The notes below the pieces were generated by a model, which searched no databases, was not told the DNA's origin, and worked only from the letters and a program-made list of their open reading frames with translations. The position numbers and the translations under genes are program-made. A DNA stretch of 64,000 bases from NCBI GenBank assembly GCA_963971225.1, contig OZ020269.1, forward strand, positions 102,050,905 through 102,114,904, written 5' to 3'. Of the stretch, positions 10,729 through 20,768 are shown piece by piece. Source of the DNA: Melieria omissa. Lineage: Eukaryota; Arthropoda; Insecta; Diptera; Ulidiidae. Each line of letters starts with the position of its first letter. Position 1 is the first letter of the stretch.

Positions 10729-11836
10729 TCTATATCTATACTATTATATAAAAGCAAGTGTGACGTAATACTAAATGGCCACGCCTACCTATTACGCCTT
10801 TTTCGCCACGATCACTATAATAACAAATCAGCCATGGTATATATGTCACAGCAATATGGGTGTCAAACGATTTAGCGATTCGATAGGGGGAATTGGGTGG
10901 GTGTTTGACAAGGGGGCGTGGCACCGCCCATACAACTTAAATTTTTAATATGGAATATCTTCGGAATGAGAAATAGGGCAGCATTAAAATTTGGTTCGGC
11001 ACCGTTGCACCGTTTAGATGTGCCGTTTCACTGGAAAAAGTTGGACAGTTGGAAAGCGTTGGACAAGGGGGCGTGGCACTTTTTAAGCAAATAAAATGTT
11101 TTGAATAACTTTGGAACTACAAATCACACATTAAAGAGATTTGACACAAACTTACGATTCCCATTCCCCATTCGACATGGGGAATGGGGTTAGTATCGGA
11201 CGAGGGGGCCTGGCATTGCCCATACAAACCAAGTTTTTAATGTGAAATATCTTCGGAATTATAAGTCGGCCAGCATTGAAATTTGAGATAGCATCATGGC
11301 TTAGACGTGTCGTTCAAGTGGTTAAATTGTATGGGCATTTGAAAAGGGGCGTGGTACTTTTTATGCGACCCTTTTGTTTTCAATAACTTTGGAACTGCAA
11401 ATCACACATCAAGATATTTGGCACATACTTAAGATTTCGACGTGCTCTTCGACAGGGAGAGTAGGGTGGGTATTGGACGAGAGGCATGGCACCGCCCATA
11501 GAACCAAAATGTTTAATGTGGAATATCTTCGGAACAATAAGTTGGAAAGCTTTGAAGGTTTGTATACCATCGTCCCATAGATGTGTCACTCTACTGGCAA
11601 AATATTATGGGCGTTGAACAAGGGGCGCGGCATATTTTTTGCGACTGAAATTTTCCGCGTAACTTGGAACTGAAAGTTGCATATCAATGAAACCGGGTCA
11701 CACTCTTCGACTGGAAGATGGATTGGGCATTACATAAAGGAGGCGTGGCATCGCCCATAGAGTGTAGTATGAAGAAACTTGATTTATTGGGCCCATTGAC
11801 TTCAAGCTTGCGTGCAAAGCCGCAGGGCCCTACTAG
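10729..11836 (+). mobile_element. Non-autonomous Helitron (1108 bp)
   Basis: The element begins TCTATATCTATACTATTATA and ends in CTAG (11833-11836), with the GC-rich palindrome AGGGCCCT just upstream (11824-11831). It lies between host A (10728) and T (11837). These are the Helitron rules: 5' TC, 3' CTRR with a nearby hairpin, A^T target, no TIR and no duplication. The homologous uninterrupted sequence in MITE copy B (minus strand across 25297/25298) confirms both ends. No Rep/helicase is encoded, so movement would need a partner element. The interior is mostly a dimeric minisatellite. Confidence 0.85.
10905..11765. repeat. Alternating two-type minisatellite inside the Helitron
   Basis: GCGTGGCA-like cores occur near 10912, 11067, 11208, 11348, 11482, 11621 and 11742, spaced about 120-155 bp. 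They alternate. Cores at 10912, 11208, 11482 and 11742 continue as CACCGCCCATA or a close variant. Those at 11067, 11348 and 11621 continue into a T-rich stretch. The true period is therefore a ~270-295 bp dimer, consistent with amplification of a two-subunit unit. Confidence 0.75.
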
Positions 11837-11984
11837 TTTTGAATAAGTACGAAATAAACACTTAAACACATTTTCAGTTTTGGCTTTTTTCTGGCGTTCA
11901 AGTTAATTTCTTAGCTTTGATGTATTCAGAGACCTAAAGTAGAATTTTATGGCGAATATTTTCGTGGTACATTTTGTCCTTAAA

Positions 11985-12200
11985 AAGTCCTGTTTTACAG
12001 GACATTTTTGGCATTTTATAAAAAACGGGTCAAATTAACCCATACAACTAGGAGCTACAGGGTTAAAATGTTAGAGAAAAATGTTCTACGTAGTCTACGT
12101 TAAAAAGTCCTGTTTTACATTTTCTGTTTTAGAGGACATTTTTGACATTTTAGAAAAAAAGGGTCAAACTAACCCATAAGCATGGGAGCTAGAGGGTTAA
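11985..12200. repeat. Twofold tandem duplication (~125-135 bp)
   Basis: AAAAAGTCCTGTTTTACA starts near 11981 and again near 12102. Both copies run through GGACATTTTTG, a GGGTCAAA(T/C)TAACCCATA segment and GAGCTA(C/G)AGGGTTAAAATGTT. Copy B of the host MITE has only one such unit, so the duplication is specific to copy A. Confidence 0.7.
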
Positions 12201-12451
12201 AATGTTCGACAAAAATGTTTTACGTAATATTTTACATCAATTTGCTGAATACATCATATACCTACATGGTTTTCGTATGCCGATTAAACATAAGAATGTG
12301 CAAAAAGGGGAAAACTTTGACCCCTCTTAAAAAAAAAATTCAGACTTAAACTTTCGAAACGTGGATACACCTAAATTTGTTTTGTTGGACTCCTCTACCA
12401 GAATCGGTTCAGTTATTTTAAAAACAATTTCATTTTGTTGTGCAGTGTAAA

Positions 12452-13430
12452 CAACCTTTAAAATTTAGAGTATAAATAATGGAACATGTTTAGTTGGCAA
12501 CAATGGTTCACTGTTGAAGAATTCGTTTCCTATTCTGCACTGCCTGTAAATTTCTTTATGATTGTTTTCCCAGCGAATCATACAATTCTTCCACCCAAAC
12601 TATGTCTTAATTCATATATATTGTTTTTTACTGAATTTATAATTTTCATTCAAACATATTCAAGTATAATATGATTTAATTTATTTGTTTTCAATAACTT
12701 TTCTCACATTTCAAATAACAATTACAACAATACTCAAAGCTCAAATGATTCACGTACTAAACATCTTTATTATTATTGTTGTTAGGGCATAACAAAAAAA
12801 TTATTGCATTTAAAACGCAATGAAAAAGTATATCGTAACAATCAGTGATCTCTTGTGAATTAATTAAATTGCGAATTGAAATTATAGAAAATATTTAATT
12901 ATATTTAAGTGCAAGCAAACGCTGTCGGGTTTTTAGTCTAAACTCAGTGCGCCGTTCTGTTGGATCGTAAATCGAAATGCCTTTGGGATATTGAATCGTA
13001 TTGAAAGTGTGCTAAAGTGTTTCAATTTCGATTGATAGTGTTTTGATTGCAATACGAGATAAGAAAAAGATTAAACGTGAAAAAACACAAGTAAAGTGAA
13101 CTAAATATTTTATGGAACTCAATTAAAGTCCTTTGAAAATATTTTGAATACAAGTTTTCTTTGCTGATTGGAGAAACGTGTATGAAATGTTCATGAAAAC
13201 AAAACTGAGTTGAACTAATCTGAATATGGAACAAGTTTTATTTCTAAGAATTTTTACTATAGTTATTGTTTATTATTGTTAGTAAAGTAGAATAAAGTTG
13301 AGTCAGTATTGATGGCGCCACATTAAAACAACGCAAGACTCGACAATCAACTTTTAGATTGATAGCCAAGCAGCAATTAAGACAATGGCATTGATATATA
13401 TAGTATGGATGATATATCCAAAAATATTCT
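12452..13430. other. AT-rich intergenic DNA, no gene seen
   Basis: No coding exon recognised. An initiator-like CTCAGTG near 12950 lies in a slightly GC-richer patch but has no supporting core-promoter element or exon, so it is not annotated as a promoter. Confidence 0.35.
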
Positions 13431-13433
13431 CAG

Positions 13434-14322
13434 TTGTCAAACGGCAATGAAAAGGCGCGCTCAGCATCACAGGTTGTGTATCTATTGGGTACTTCGAGAG
13501 AAGAGAGGAAGGTACTTCGAAAGAAAGGAAAAGAGAAGGGTACTTGGAGGATAGAGAAAAATAAAAGGGCTGAGGAAATAGCAAAGAATGGGGCTCATCT
13601 ACCGATCGAACAAACTCCCTACCTACCAAGGTCCTTGCAGATAATATGCAAGAACCTGAGGGACAAACTAAAAAAGAAGGCACATTTGTGGTCTTGCAGT
13701 TTCGTTCTCGTGCTGGGATTACTAACGGGTCACTACCTAAGGAAGGGCATGCTCACAGGCTCAGTATCAATGACAATGACTTGTGAAGAAAATAATGTGG
13801 CAGGGTGTAAGAGGAACCCCGGAATATCTTCTCTTCCTCTTTCCAGCCTTCTCAAGATTACTATTGACTCACTGAGGTACTTTGCTGATTTAGGGACTAG
13901 AGATAGCGTCCAAAATAATAGTCAGCACTCTGCTAACGGTCTCTATTAGAACTCGTATATTTATAGATCTTTACGATAACTGTTAATGTTAAAGAAGCCC
14001 ATCCGGTAACTCTAAGTACTCCAACAGAGCCTATGCAAGGCCTTATGTATTTACACAGCCATAAGCTCCAAGATTCTTGGGGCAAGGTTCTTTGATGAAC
14101 TTGTAGAGATAGAGGATCACTGATCTACACAATTTCCTCGCGAGGACCAAATGGTTCCCAAAAGATCCTGCCTGGATCTACAGGGAACAGATAGGGAAGG
14201 GCACCGGTGTACTAAAAATTAAGGGTATCACAATGGGCCCGACAGGGCCTCCGAGTGGAAATGCAATGCACTTCTCTAACCTAACCTAACCTAACCTAAC
14301 CTAACCTAACCTAACCTAACCC
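13434..14322 (+). mobile_element. 3' end of a decayed non-LTR retrotransposon with a (CTAAC)n tail
   Basis: Frame fragments between about 13570 and 13960 look like the region after RNase H in non-LTR ORF2. Residues such as LPIEQTPYLPRSL and LLTGHYLRKG are followed, across frameshifts, by spaced cysteines near 13780-13820. That region normally carries LTGH and a CCHC-like motif. The 3' UTR then leads to GGTATCACAATGGGCC (about 14225) and nine CTAAC units at 14276-14320. A related 3' segment occurs at about 19012. The 171-codon frame starting at 13434 is a remnant, not a host gene. Confidence 0.65.
14276..14320. repeat. Nine CTAAC units = (TTAGG)9 on the minus strand
   Basis: Perfect pentanucleotide array at the 3' end of the non-LTR remnant. 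Its complement, TTAGG, is the canonical telomeric unit of most insects. Dipterans are known to lack that telomere type, so an interstitial array attached to a retroelement tail is notable. Confidence 0.95.
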
Positions 14323-14329
14323 ACACAGC

Positions 14330-16060
14330 CATATATGGAAATTGAGGTAATTTAGTTCTCAATTGAATTTATCGATTTTGCTGTTCACACCCCTCAATTT
14401 AGTTTACTCTGTTATCGAGAATTTTATGGAACATGTTTTTGTTTTAAAGGAACACGGTTTTTTCTGTTTATATACTTTTTTATGTAAATTCATATTTTGT
14501 CCTTTGTATCGAACATTTCGGAATTTTGGGTGCGGAACATTATTTAAATATATGCAATGGATATTTCGACCAAGTTTTTCCATTCTTCGATCATTAGCAT
14601 GGAAGTTATGATACAAAAGGTCAATGGTGCTATCATTTATTAGCGCAGTGTATACCTAAAAAAAACTTGCTTAAAACTCTATTTATGTATAAACAAACAA
14701 CTTTTTAAAAAACCATTGTTGAACATTCAGTATTATTTATTCAACACCTCTTCTGACAAGTTTTAAACAAAATCAAACAAATGTTAACGTCTTTTGATCC
14801 TATCAGTTTCCGATTTTTTGTTAGAGTTTTGGTTCCATCAATTGTAAATGAATTTGTTTATCGATAACAGCACAACACATGCATTGAGAATCGAGCTCAA
14901 TTTATGCTCAATTTAGTGATAGTTGCAATTTGCATAATTGATATTTTTGTATGACAAATTGTGTACAATTTAGAGCTAAAGAAAAGCTAGAGAAAATGTC
15001 TTAACTGCGCAAATCTTAAGTCGAATACCATTTGAAACCATATTTTGTACCAGTAACTTTCGTGTTTGGGTGAGTTTGAACCCCAAATGCCCCCGTACCT
15101 CACCTGATGGCGCCACAATGTTATTACGTTGACAGCGGGGTTAAACACTTGCAATGCTTTTAGATGTTAAACAATGTTTTTATTGATCTTTTCAATAAAC
15201 TTTTACTTTATATTTCACTTTCATCAAGAAAAATCAAGAGTTTCTTTGCAGTTGGAAATCGTAGCTTACTTAGATGACGATTAAGGCCTTTTTTTTGTTA
15301 TTCTATCCACCCATTCTGTGACCTAAGTGTATCTTTCGGCACGTCCGTAGAACTGACCAAATCAGACCATCCACTGAGTCCGTTTTTATGTCCTTGTTTG
15401 TGTTAAGTTAAACGAATGGCAACCATATTCATCGACCTTCCTCAAATAGGTTCTTGAAAAGGTTCTCTAATAGTTTCTTGTGACTAGTGGGCCACAGGCC
15501 ATTCTCCAGTGCGACACTCAGAAGTTCATTGCACTGAAAGCAGCTTCTTAATGAAATTCTTCTTCTTCTCTGATATTAAACAATTCGTTTGTTCACACGA
15601 TCCTCTGAGAAAAACCTCATAAAATCTCATCTTTCAACAACTCATTAGAAAACCAGTCACCACATTTAAACAAATCATAAAAAATCATTAAACATAAACC
15701 TTTAGAAACTCCCACATACAAATTGCCGCTAAACAGGCGATTCTGTTCAATCGAATACACAACAATTCTTTTATCTGAATCTAATCACTGCAGCGCTAAT
15801 TATGGTTTGAGAAATTCCACATTGTGTGTGTTAATAAAACAATTTATTATCATCGAACATATGTGCACTGCGTTCAGTCAGATAACATGAAACTAGATTG
15901 CATCACAAAAAATGCGTTGTCAAGTGTGTCTCTATTATGATTTTGATTGTTGATGTTATTGTTGTTGTTTTTGGTTTTTGTTTTTCTATCAACCATGCCG
16001 GCAGGCATCACTAATAAATAGTTGTAGTAACGTTTACGACAGTTTGTCATGAAAACCAAT
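14330..16060. other. Intergenic DNA, no gene seen
   Basis: AT-rich. Around 15013-15120 the sequence resembles the interior of the CAGTGGCG-type MITE at 51258-51408 (shared CGAATACCATT and GTTTGG segments), so a decayed member may lie here. Nothing else is supported. Confidence 0.35.
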
Positions 16061-16079
16061 TAACAACATGAGGCAGTAA

Positions 16080-16385
16080 TTTTAATTGCTTGCGCCGAGC
16101 GCCAGCGGCAGCGGCTCAGCCGTCGCTGTCGAGCCAACGAACCAAGCGAGAGCCTGGCTGTGCCTGAAATGTGTTCCGACACAGCGACACGTTTCGAAAG
16201 AGCGAAAGAAGCGACACCGAATCGGTGTGTTAATTGAATTAGCTGCAAATCTGAGCACAACGCTGTACACGAAACGGTTGTTTAGACATGCGGAGGATAT
16301 GAAAACCGAGCAGAAACTGATTGTCAAGAACACTGTCCATGTGGCAGGCATTTGCATTTGAGCGCGAAATAGAGCGCCATTCACT
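16080..16385. other. GC-richer patch of unknown role
   Basis: This 300-bp patch is clearly GC-richer than its surroundings and open on both strands (91 codons on +, 100 on -). Neither translation shows a recognisable domain, and the minus frame is rich in Cys, Arg and Ser without pattern. It could be a conserved regulatory block or an untranslated exon. TATAAA at 16392-16397 follows, but the spacing to an initiator is poor. Confidence 0.3.
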
Positions 16386-16399
16386 TAACTATATAAATA

Positions 16400-17015
16400 T
16401 TTGTACAGTGTGTTCAGCAGAAAAATGTTTGTCTTTTTTTTTTAAATACTTTTAAAGTATTAGAGGTATTCACACTGAGCTCGTTACTTTGTTAGTTCGG
16501 TATTCGGTAGTTTTGTGCGTGTATATTGTTTATTGTTTGTTTTATTTACATTTGTTATTTCGAGTGAAAGTTTTTGAGAAACGAAGTGGTTATGATGAAA
16601 TTGTACAGTTTATTTTCATTAAAAATTGGTGGTTTAGTGACCTAAGGTCAGTAAGTAATAGTGTAACTTCATTTTGAGAGAGTTACAAAATTTTTTTTTT
16701 TTATAAAGTGATTTAAACACAAACCACTTCTGTCGTCTTCAACAATGGTCCTTACAGACCATTAAATTATAAACATAGAACTTATTCTATCAATTATTCT
16801 ATAATTGCTTATACCCACTGACTGACTAATTCACCATAGACCCCAGACGAAACCGCTGAAGATACGAACATGAAATTTGAACTTTAGGTTAATTTTATAA
16901 AAAGAAAACATTAATAAGGAATAACTCGACAAGGGTTTTCCATTTTTTTGAAAATCAATATTTGACAGGGTCAACCATGGGTTAAAAGGTTGTAGGGGGA
17001 AACTGTCAAAAATAA
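16400..17015. other. AT-rich intergenic DNA, nothing recognised
   Basis: No gene, RNA or clear repeat was identified between the GC-richer patch and the TTAA-type MITE at 17024. Confidence 0.35.
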
Positions 17016-17023
17016 TGAATTAA

Positions 17024-17242
17024 CCCTTTCGGGACGGTGTTTAATTTGTAAATCCCAAGTACTCTCAGTAGAAATATTTGCATGATATAAATGTTGGGAT
17101 TAGAAAATTCGATTGGAATCATCCTTTTATGCGGGAACACCGAAATCAAAATAATATTTTGCGGGGGTCGTAAGATTTGAATAATTTTTTTGGGGGCATT
17201 AAAAACTTGATGGGACGTATTATCCCAGTAGTCCCGAAAGGG
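17024..17242. mobile_element. TTAA-type MITE, family P1 (219 bp)
   Basis: TTAA at 17020-17023 and 17243-17246 flanks perfect 12-bp TIRs, CCCTTTCGGGAC and GTCCCGAAAGGG. The interior carries CCTTTTATGCGGGAACACCG and matches the P1 copy at 28046-28283 in inverse orientation. The TTAA duplication and CCC-starting TIR point to piggyBac-type mobilisation. Non-coding. Confidence 0.9.
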
Positions 17243-17249
17243 TTAAGGT

Positions 17250-18003
17250 GCCTATCAACTTCAAACATGTTGAAAATGTTGAAATGAGAAATAATTGCAA
17301 ACGTTTGAAATCAAAATCTAACGCGATCAATATTGGTTTAGTGGTTTGGTAAGTGTTTGTATGGATAAACAAGATTTTATGGGTTTTTGTACTTCGAACT
17401 GACTGACTGTCAGATCAGGAGATTTCCTCCTAGATTTAGGAGATTCTTAGCCTTTTAGGAGAGTTTTTAGGAGGAAGAATTGCTTAGGAGTATTATATTT
17501 TATGTTAGGGAGTTTTTCGGATCCTTAGTGGTTTTTTGGGAGATTTTTTGATAACGAAGTATGATATATTGAGAACACTGGTTCCATCTCGTTCTCCCTT
17601 ATTGCTGTCACAATGAAATCCCACCAAAAACAGCACTTTTTTTGTTAAATTTTTGTTATTAAGGTGAATATGAATAAAAAAAGGCTGCTTCAAAAAGTTA
17701 TGTGTATATATTTTAATTTTTTTATGAGAAATTTAATTCCTTTAAAATTGCGCAAATTATGTAATAATTAAAATACAAATTTTAGGCGATTTTTTGAACT
17801 TTTGGGAGGAAATTTCAGTATTTTTTGTTAATTTAGGAGAAAGTCCAGAGAATTTAGGAGAAAGTTCAGCTATCTGGCAACACTGTTCAAACTTTCGAAA
17901 CCACTTCAAATGAAAAATAATTCGTTAGGTATATTTTACTTTTCTGGAAATCGGATTCTGAAGTCACAATTAGTTAAGATAGGTTTGTATGGAGAAATCG
18001 TAT
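17250..18003. other. AT-rich DNA, no gene seen
   Basis: Repeated TTTAGGAGA/GGGAG motifs occur between about 17410 and 17870 but do not form a clear unit. No coding signal. Confidence 0.35.
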
Positions 18004-18007
18004 TTAA

Positions 18008-18507
18008 CCCTTATGTGTGTGATGGGGTACCCGGGTACCCAAATCACTTTGATACTGAATTTTTATATACTTGCGGATAACCTAGAAACGTGAAACTTCA
18101 TGACAACTCCCAAAATGGTATTATGTCTTTATTTTCGAGTGTTTGATTCCATTTAGTTGCTGGGAAACCCGGATAACCCAACACATTTTTTATGGAGTTT
18201 CATCGATTTCTTAGATATTTCTTGTAAGTAAAACTTTTTAAACCAAATAATTTGTAATAGAATAATTTTATCAACAAAAAATGGCAGCCGCTTTATTTGT
18301 TTGGGGTCGTAAAGGTCGGCTAGCATCGTTATCGAAAACTTTAAAACGTAAACATTTTTTGAACCTGTCGAAAGACAACTTTAAAACTTAACAAAAACGG
18401 CAAAATGTCTTACAGTGCAAACAAAAAGTGAGAAATTTTCGTACAATTTGTACTGGGGTACCCCATCACATGGGTAAGAGTGTTCTTTTTCAGCACACAC
18501 ACTAGGG
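18008..18507. mobile_element. TTAA-type MITE with GGGTACC-rich ends (500 bp)
   Basis: TTAA at 18004-18007 and 18508-18511. The left end is CCCTTATGTGTGTG and the right end reads CACACACACTAGGG, giving 14-bp TIRs that differ at two adjacent positions. Just inside, GATGGGGTACCCGGGTACCC on the left and GGGGTACCCCATCACAT on the right form subterminal palindromes that could bind a transposase. Non-coding and unlike the other TTAA families here. Confidence 0.85.
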
Positions 18508-18514
18508 TTAAAGG

Positions 18515-19720
18515 GCCTATTGGCTAAATTTTTCAACTGACAAATCAATAGACAATTTTTTTCACCAAATTCTTTTTTCTTTTTTCACCAATATTTTTTT
18601 CATCCAAATCTAAAGAGATCAACAAAAGGTTAAAATATAAATGAAAAATATGATTTCATAAATTGTTTTAAATCTTTCAAGTATCTAAGAAAGAAATATT
18701 TTTAATTTTTTGTTCATCAAAATCTGGAGAGATTAACAAAAAAACCTGAGCTCATTCCCTTCAGACTGAAAAAGTGATTCAAATCAGAAATACGACAAGT
18801 TCAACGCACGTTTTTAGTGCTCAAATATCAACATGTGAGGGGGTTAAAAATTTTTATAGGAGCTTATGAGAGAAAACAAAATTGAAGACAGTCACCTAAA
18901 CTGTATATGGATTACTTAAATGAAATCATAAAATGCTAAACGCTGCTGAAATATTATATAATATTCTTAAGATATGTTTAGGAGAGCTAACCACTTGTTA
19001 TGTGGTATCACAATGGGCCTTTTCGGACTCCCAGCCACCATAACCAAACCTAATCTTATTACTTCAATTTAAAATCAAAACTTTAAGACTCTTATTTGTA
19101 GAACACACTGTATATTGTTGGAATGTACGATTTCTTACACGCACGAATTACTTAGTCGAAATCTCTCACTGCTATGTAGGCAAATGATGCGCCAAAAAGT
19201 TTTAATCTCTTCGTCATCTGTACTCATATCTGTGTGACTTATTGTACCTGCAAATGTTTCCATTAAGACATTTCGTCACAGTAAGAAGCAGACATTTCAA
19301 ATATGTTCTCGGCAACATTTATAGGGTGTTTAGGCAATAAGATCAGCAGATTGATGTGTATAAAAAGTTACTGCTTTAAACCATATATTTGTATTTCAAT
19401 CTTAAGTACTAACTTTGAGGTTAGTAGGGAATAGAAGTGATTGGGCTTTTAGTCGGTAGTAAGTTTAATACAAAATATTAATAAATCACAATATCTGTCA
19501 AATCATTGAAAAATCTTCGATCAATGATTTTTCATTTCATTACATTTTCGAGTACAAAGTTGCGGTCAATATCAGCTCGAATATTGTCATTAGCTCAGCA
19601 ACAACGTCAACTCAAAAACCGCAGCAAAGTAAAAAATGCATTGTGTTTGGAAAGATTTTTTTGCCATTTCTCTGTAATTCTCTGAACCCCAGATGCAACA
19701 GTTTTACTTATTAACGACAG
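18515..19720. other. Intergenic DNA with a short retroelement 3' remnant
   Basis: Near 19012-19050 the sequence GGTATCACAATGGGCC is followed by CTCCCAGCCACC and a degenerate AACC-type tail, matching the 3' end of the non-LTR remnant ending at 14322. No reading frame survives. The rest is featureless. Confidence 0.4.
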
Positions 19721-19726
19721 ATTTAA

Positions 19727-19959
19727 CCGTTTCGGGACTACTGGAATAACATGTCGCAAGTTTTTAAGGCCTCTCAAAATAATTATTCAGATTATATGAC
19801 CCACGCAAGATAAAAATTTGAATTATATGTCCTCGGTTAAAAGGATTATTTAGAATTTGTGAGTATGCAACATAAATTTGTAGTCCCAATTTTGATAGCA
19901 TGGGAACGAATTCCCCAAGAGAATTTTGGTTTTCAAAATTAAACTCCGTCCTCAAAGGG
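19727..19959. mobile_element. TTAA-type MITE, family P1, degraded (233 bp)
   Basis: TTAA at 19723-19726 and 19960-19963. The left end is CCGTTTCGGGAC (one change from the P1 TIR) and the right end retains CAAAGGG. Orientation and interior (ACCCACGCAAGAT; GATAGCATGGGA) follow the copy at 28046. It is older than the other two P1 copies, judging by TIR divergence. Confidence 0.8.
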
Positions 19960-20331
19960 TTAAAATGACAATATTTTTAAAATGTTTGCTATACATTTTC
20001 AATCTTTTTATGCATTGTATATGTTTGTATTGATCCATATCTGAAAACCTGCATTAAACCTGAACAAATAGACGACGACAGCGATGCGATCACATCTATC
20101 AAAGTAAAAAATCAGAATGTTCCTAGGGAGGTAATTATTTTGACGACTGAACGGCTACACGACCACCGACCATAGTTGTTGTTGTTGCCAAATATAACAC
20201 TTTTCTGTATATTATTATTTAACAAAGCCTAAGCAATTCACATTACTGCTTCAAAACGGATATTTTCAAAAGCGTTTTTCTTACTATTTCTGTAATGAAG
20301 ATTTTTTTATTTTTTCAGCAATGTTTTTTAA

Positions 20332-20727
20332 CACTAGAACGACCACAAGTTTTCCATATCTACAAAGACTTCATATTATATCAGCTCATATTTCGAAAAG
20401 TACACATTGGATTGGGCTGTTGTAATTGTGGAACTCTAATTGTAGAACTAATTGTAGAACTAATTGTAGAACCCCATCAAAGCAAAAGTTAATAGAAAGA
20501 AATACTAAAGAAAATACAGATATTTAAATATGAAAAATCGCCAATAAGATCGCAATGGTCTTTCCATACCTACAAAGACAAATTTTTCTCAAAATTAAAT
20601 TTAAAAAATATAAAAATCCTATAAAAAAATAAAAGTCATCAAAGCAAAAGTTGATAGAAATACTAAAGAAAATACAAATATTTAAAAACTAGAAACCGTC
20701 AAAATTACCGCAATGGTCTTTCTAGTG
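20332..20727. mobile_element. TTAA-type MITE, family P2 (396 bp)
   Basis: TTAA at 20328-20331 and 20728-20731. TIRs are CACTAGAACGACC and GGTCTTTCTAGTG (one mismatch). The interior contains an imperfect twofold duplication: a segment from ATCAAAGCAAAAGTT through ACTAAAGAAAATAC to CGCAATGGTCTTTC occurs twice. A threefold CTAATTGTAGAA run lies at about 20440-20472. The longer copy is at 39670-40258. Non-coding. Confidence 0.85.
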
Positions 20728-20768
20728 TTAAATTGATTGTAATTGAACAATAAAGTGACATACAAATA

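Larger units (their letters stand above)
10665..12447. mobile_element. TTAA-type MITE (copy A), interrupted by a Helitron
   Basis: The left end is TTAA (10661-10664) followed by CACTGTACAACA. The right end is TGTTGTGCAGTG (to 12447) followed by TAAA, probably a mutated TTAA. TTAA target duplication with short TIRs is the hallmark of piggyBac-superfamily insertions. Without the Helitron (10729-11836) the element is about 675 bp. It matches copy B at about 24607-25341 in the opposite orientation, including a GTTCTACGTAG segment and a 'CAAAAAGGGGAAAACTTTGA' stretch. An internal tandem duplication sits at about 11985-12200. It has no coding capacity. Confidence 0.75.

Noticed and set aside
13434..13949. 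171-codon frame as a host gene
   Set aside because: It contains fragments of a non-LTR ORF2 C-terminus and leads into a retroelement tail.
16086..16384. Overlapping 91- and 100-codon frames in a GC-richer patch
   Set aside because: Neither has a domain. The patch may be regulatory, so I described it without calling a gene.
16388..16420. TATAAA followed by TTCAG as a core promoter
   Set aside because: Spacing of about 24 bp to the putative start is too short and no exon follows.
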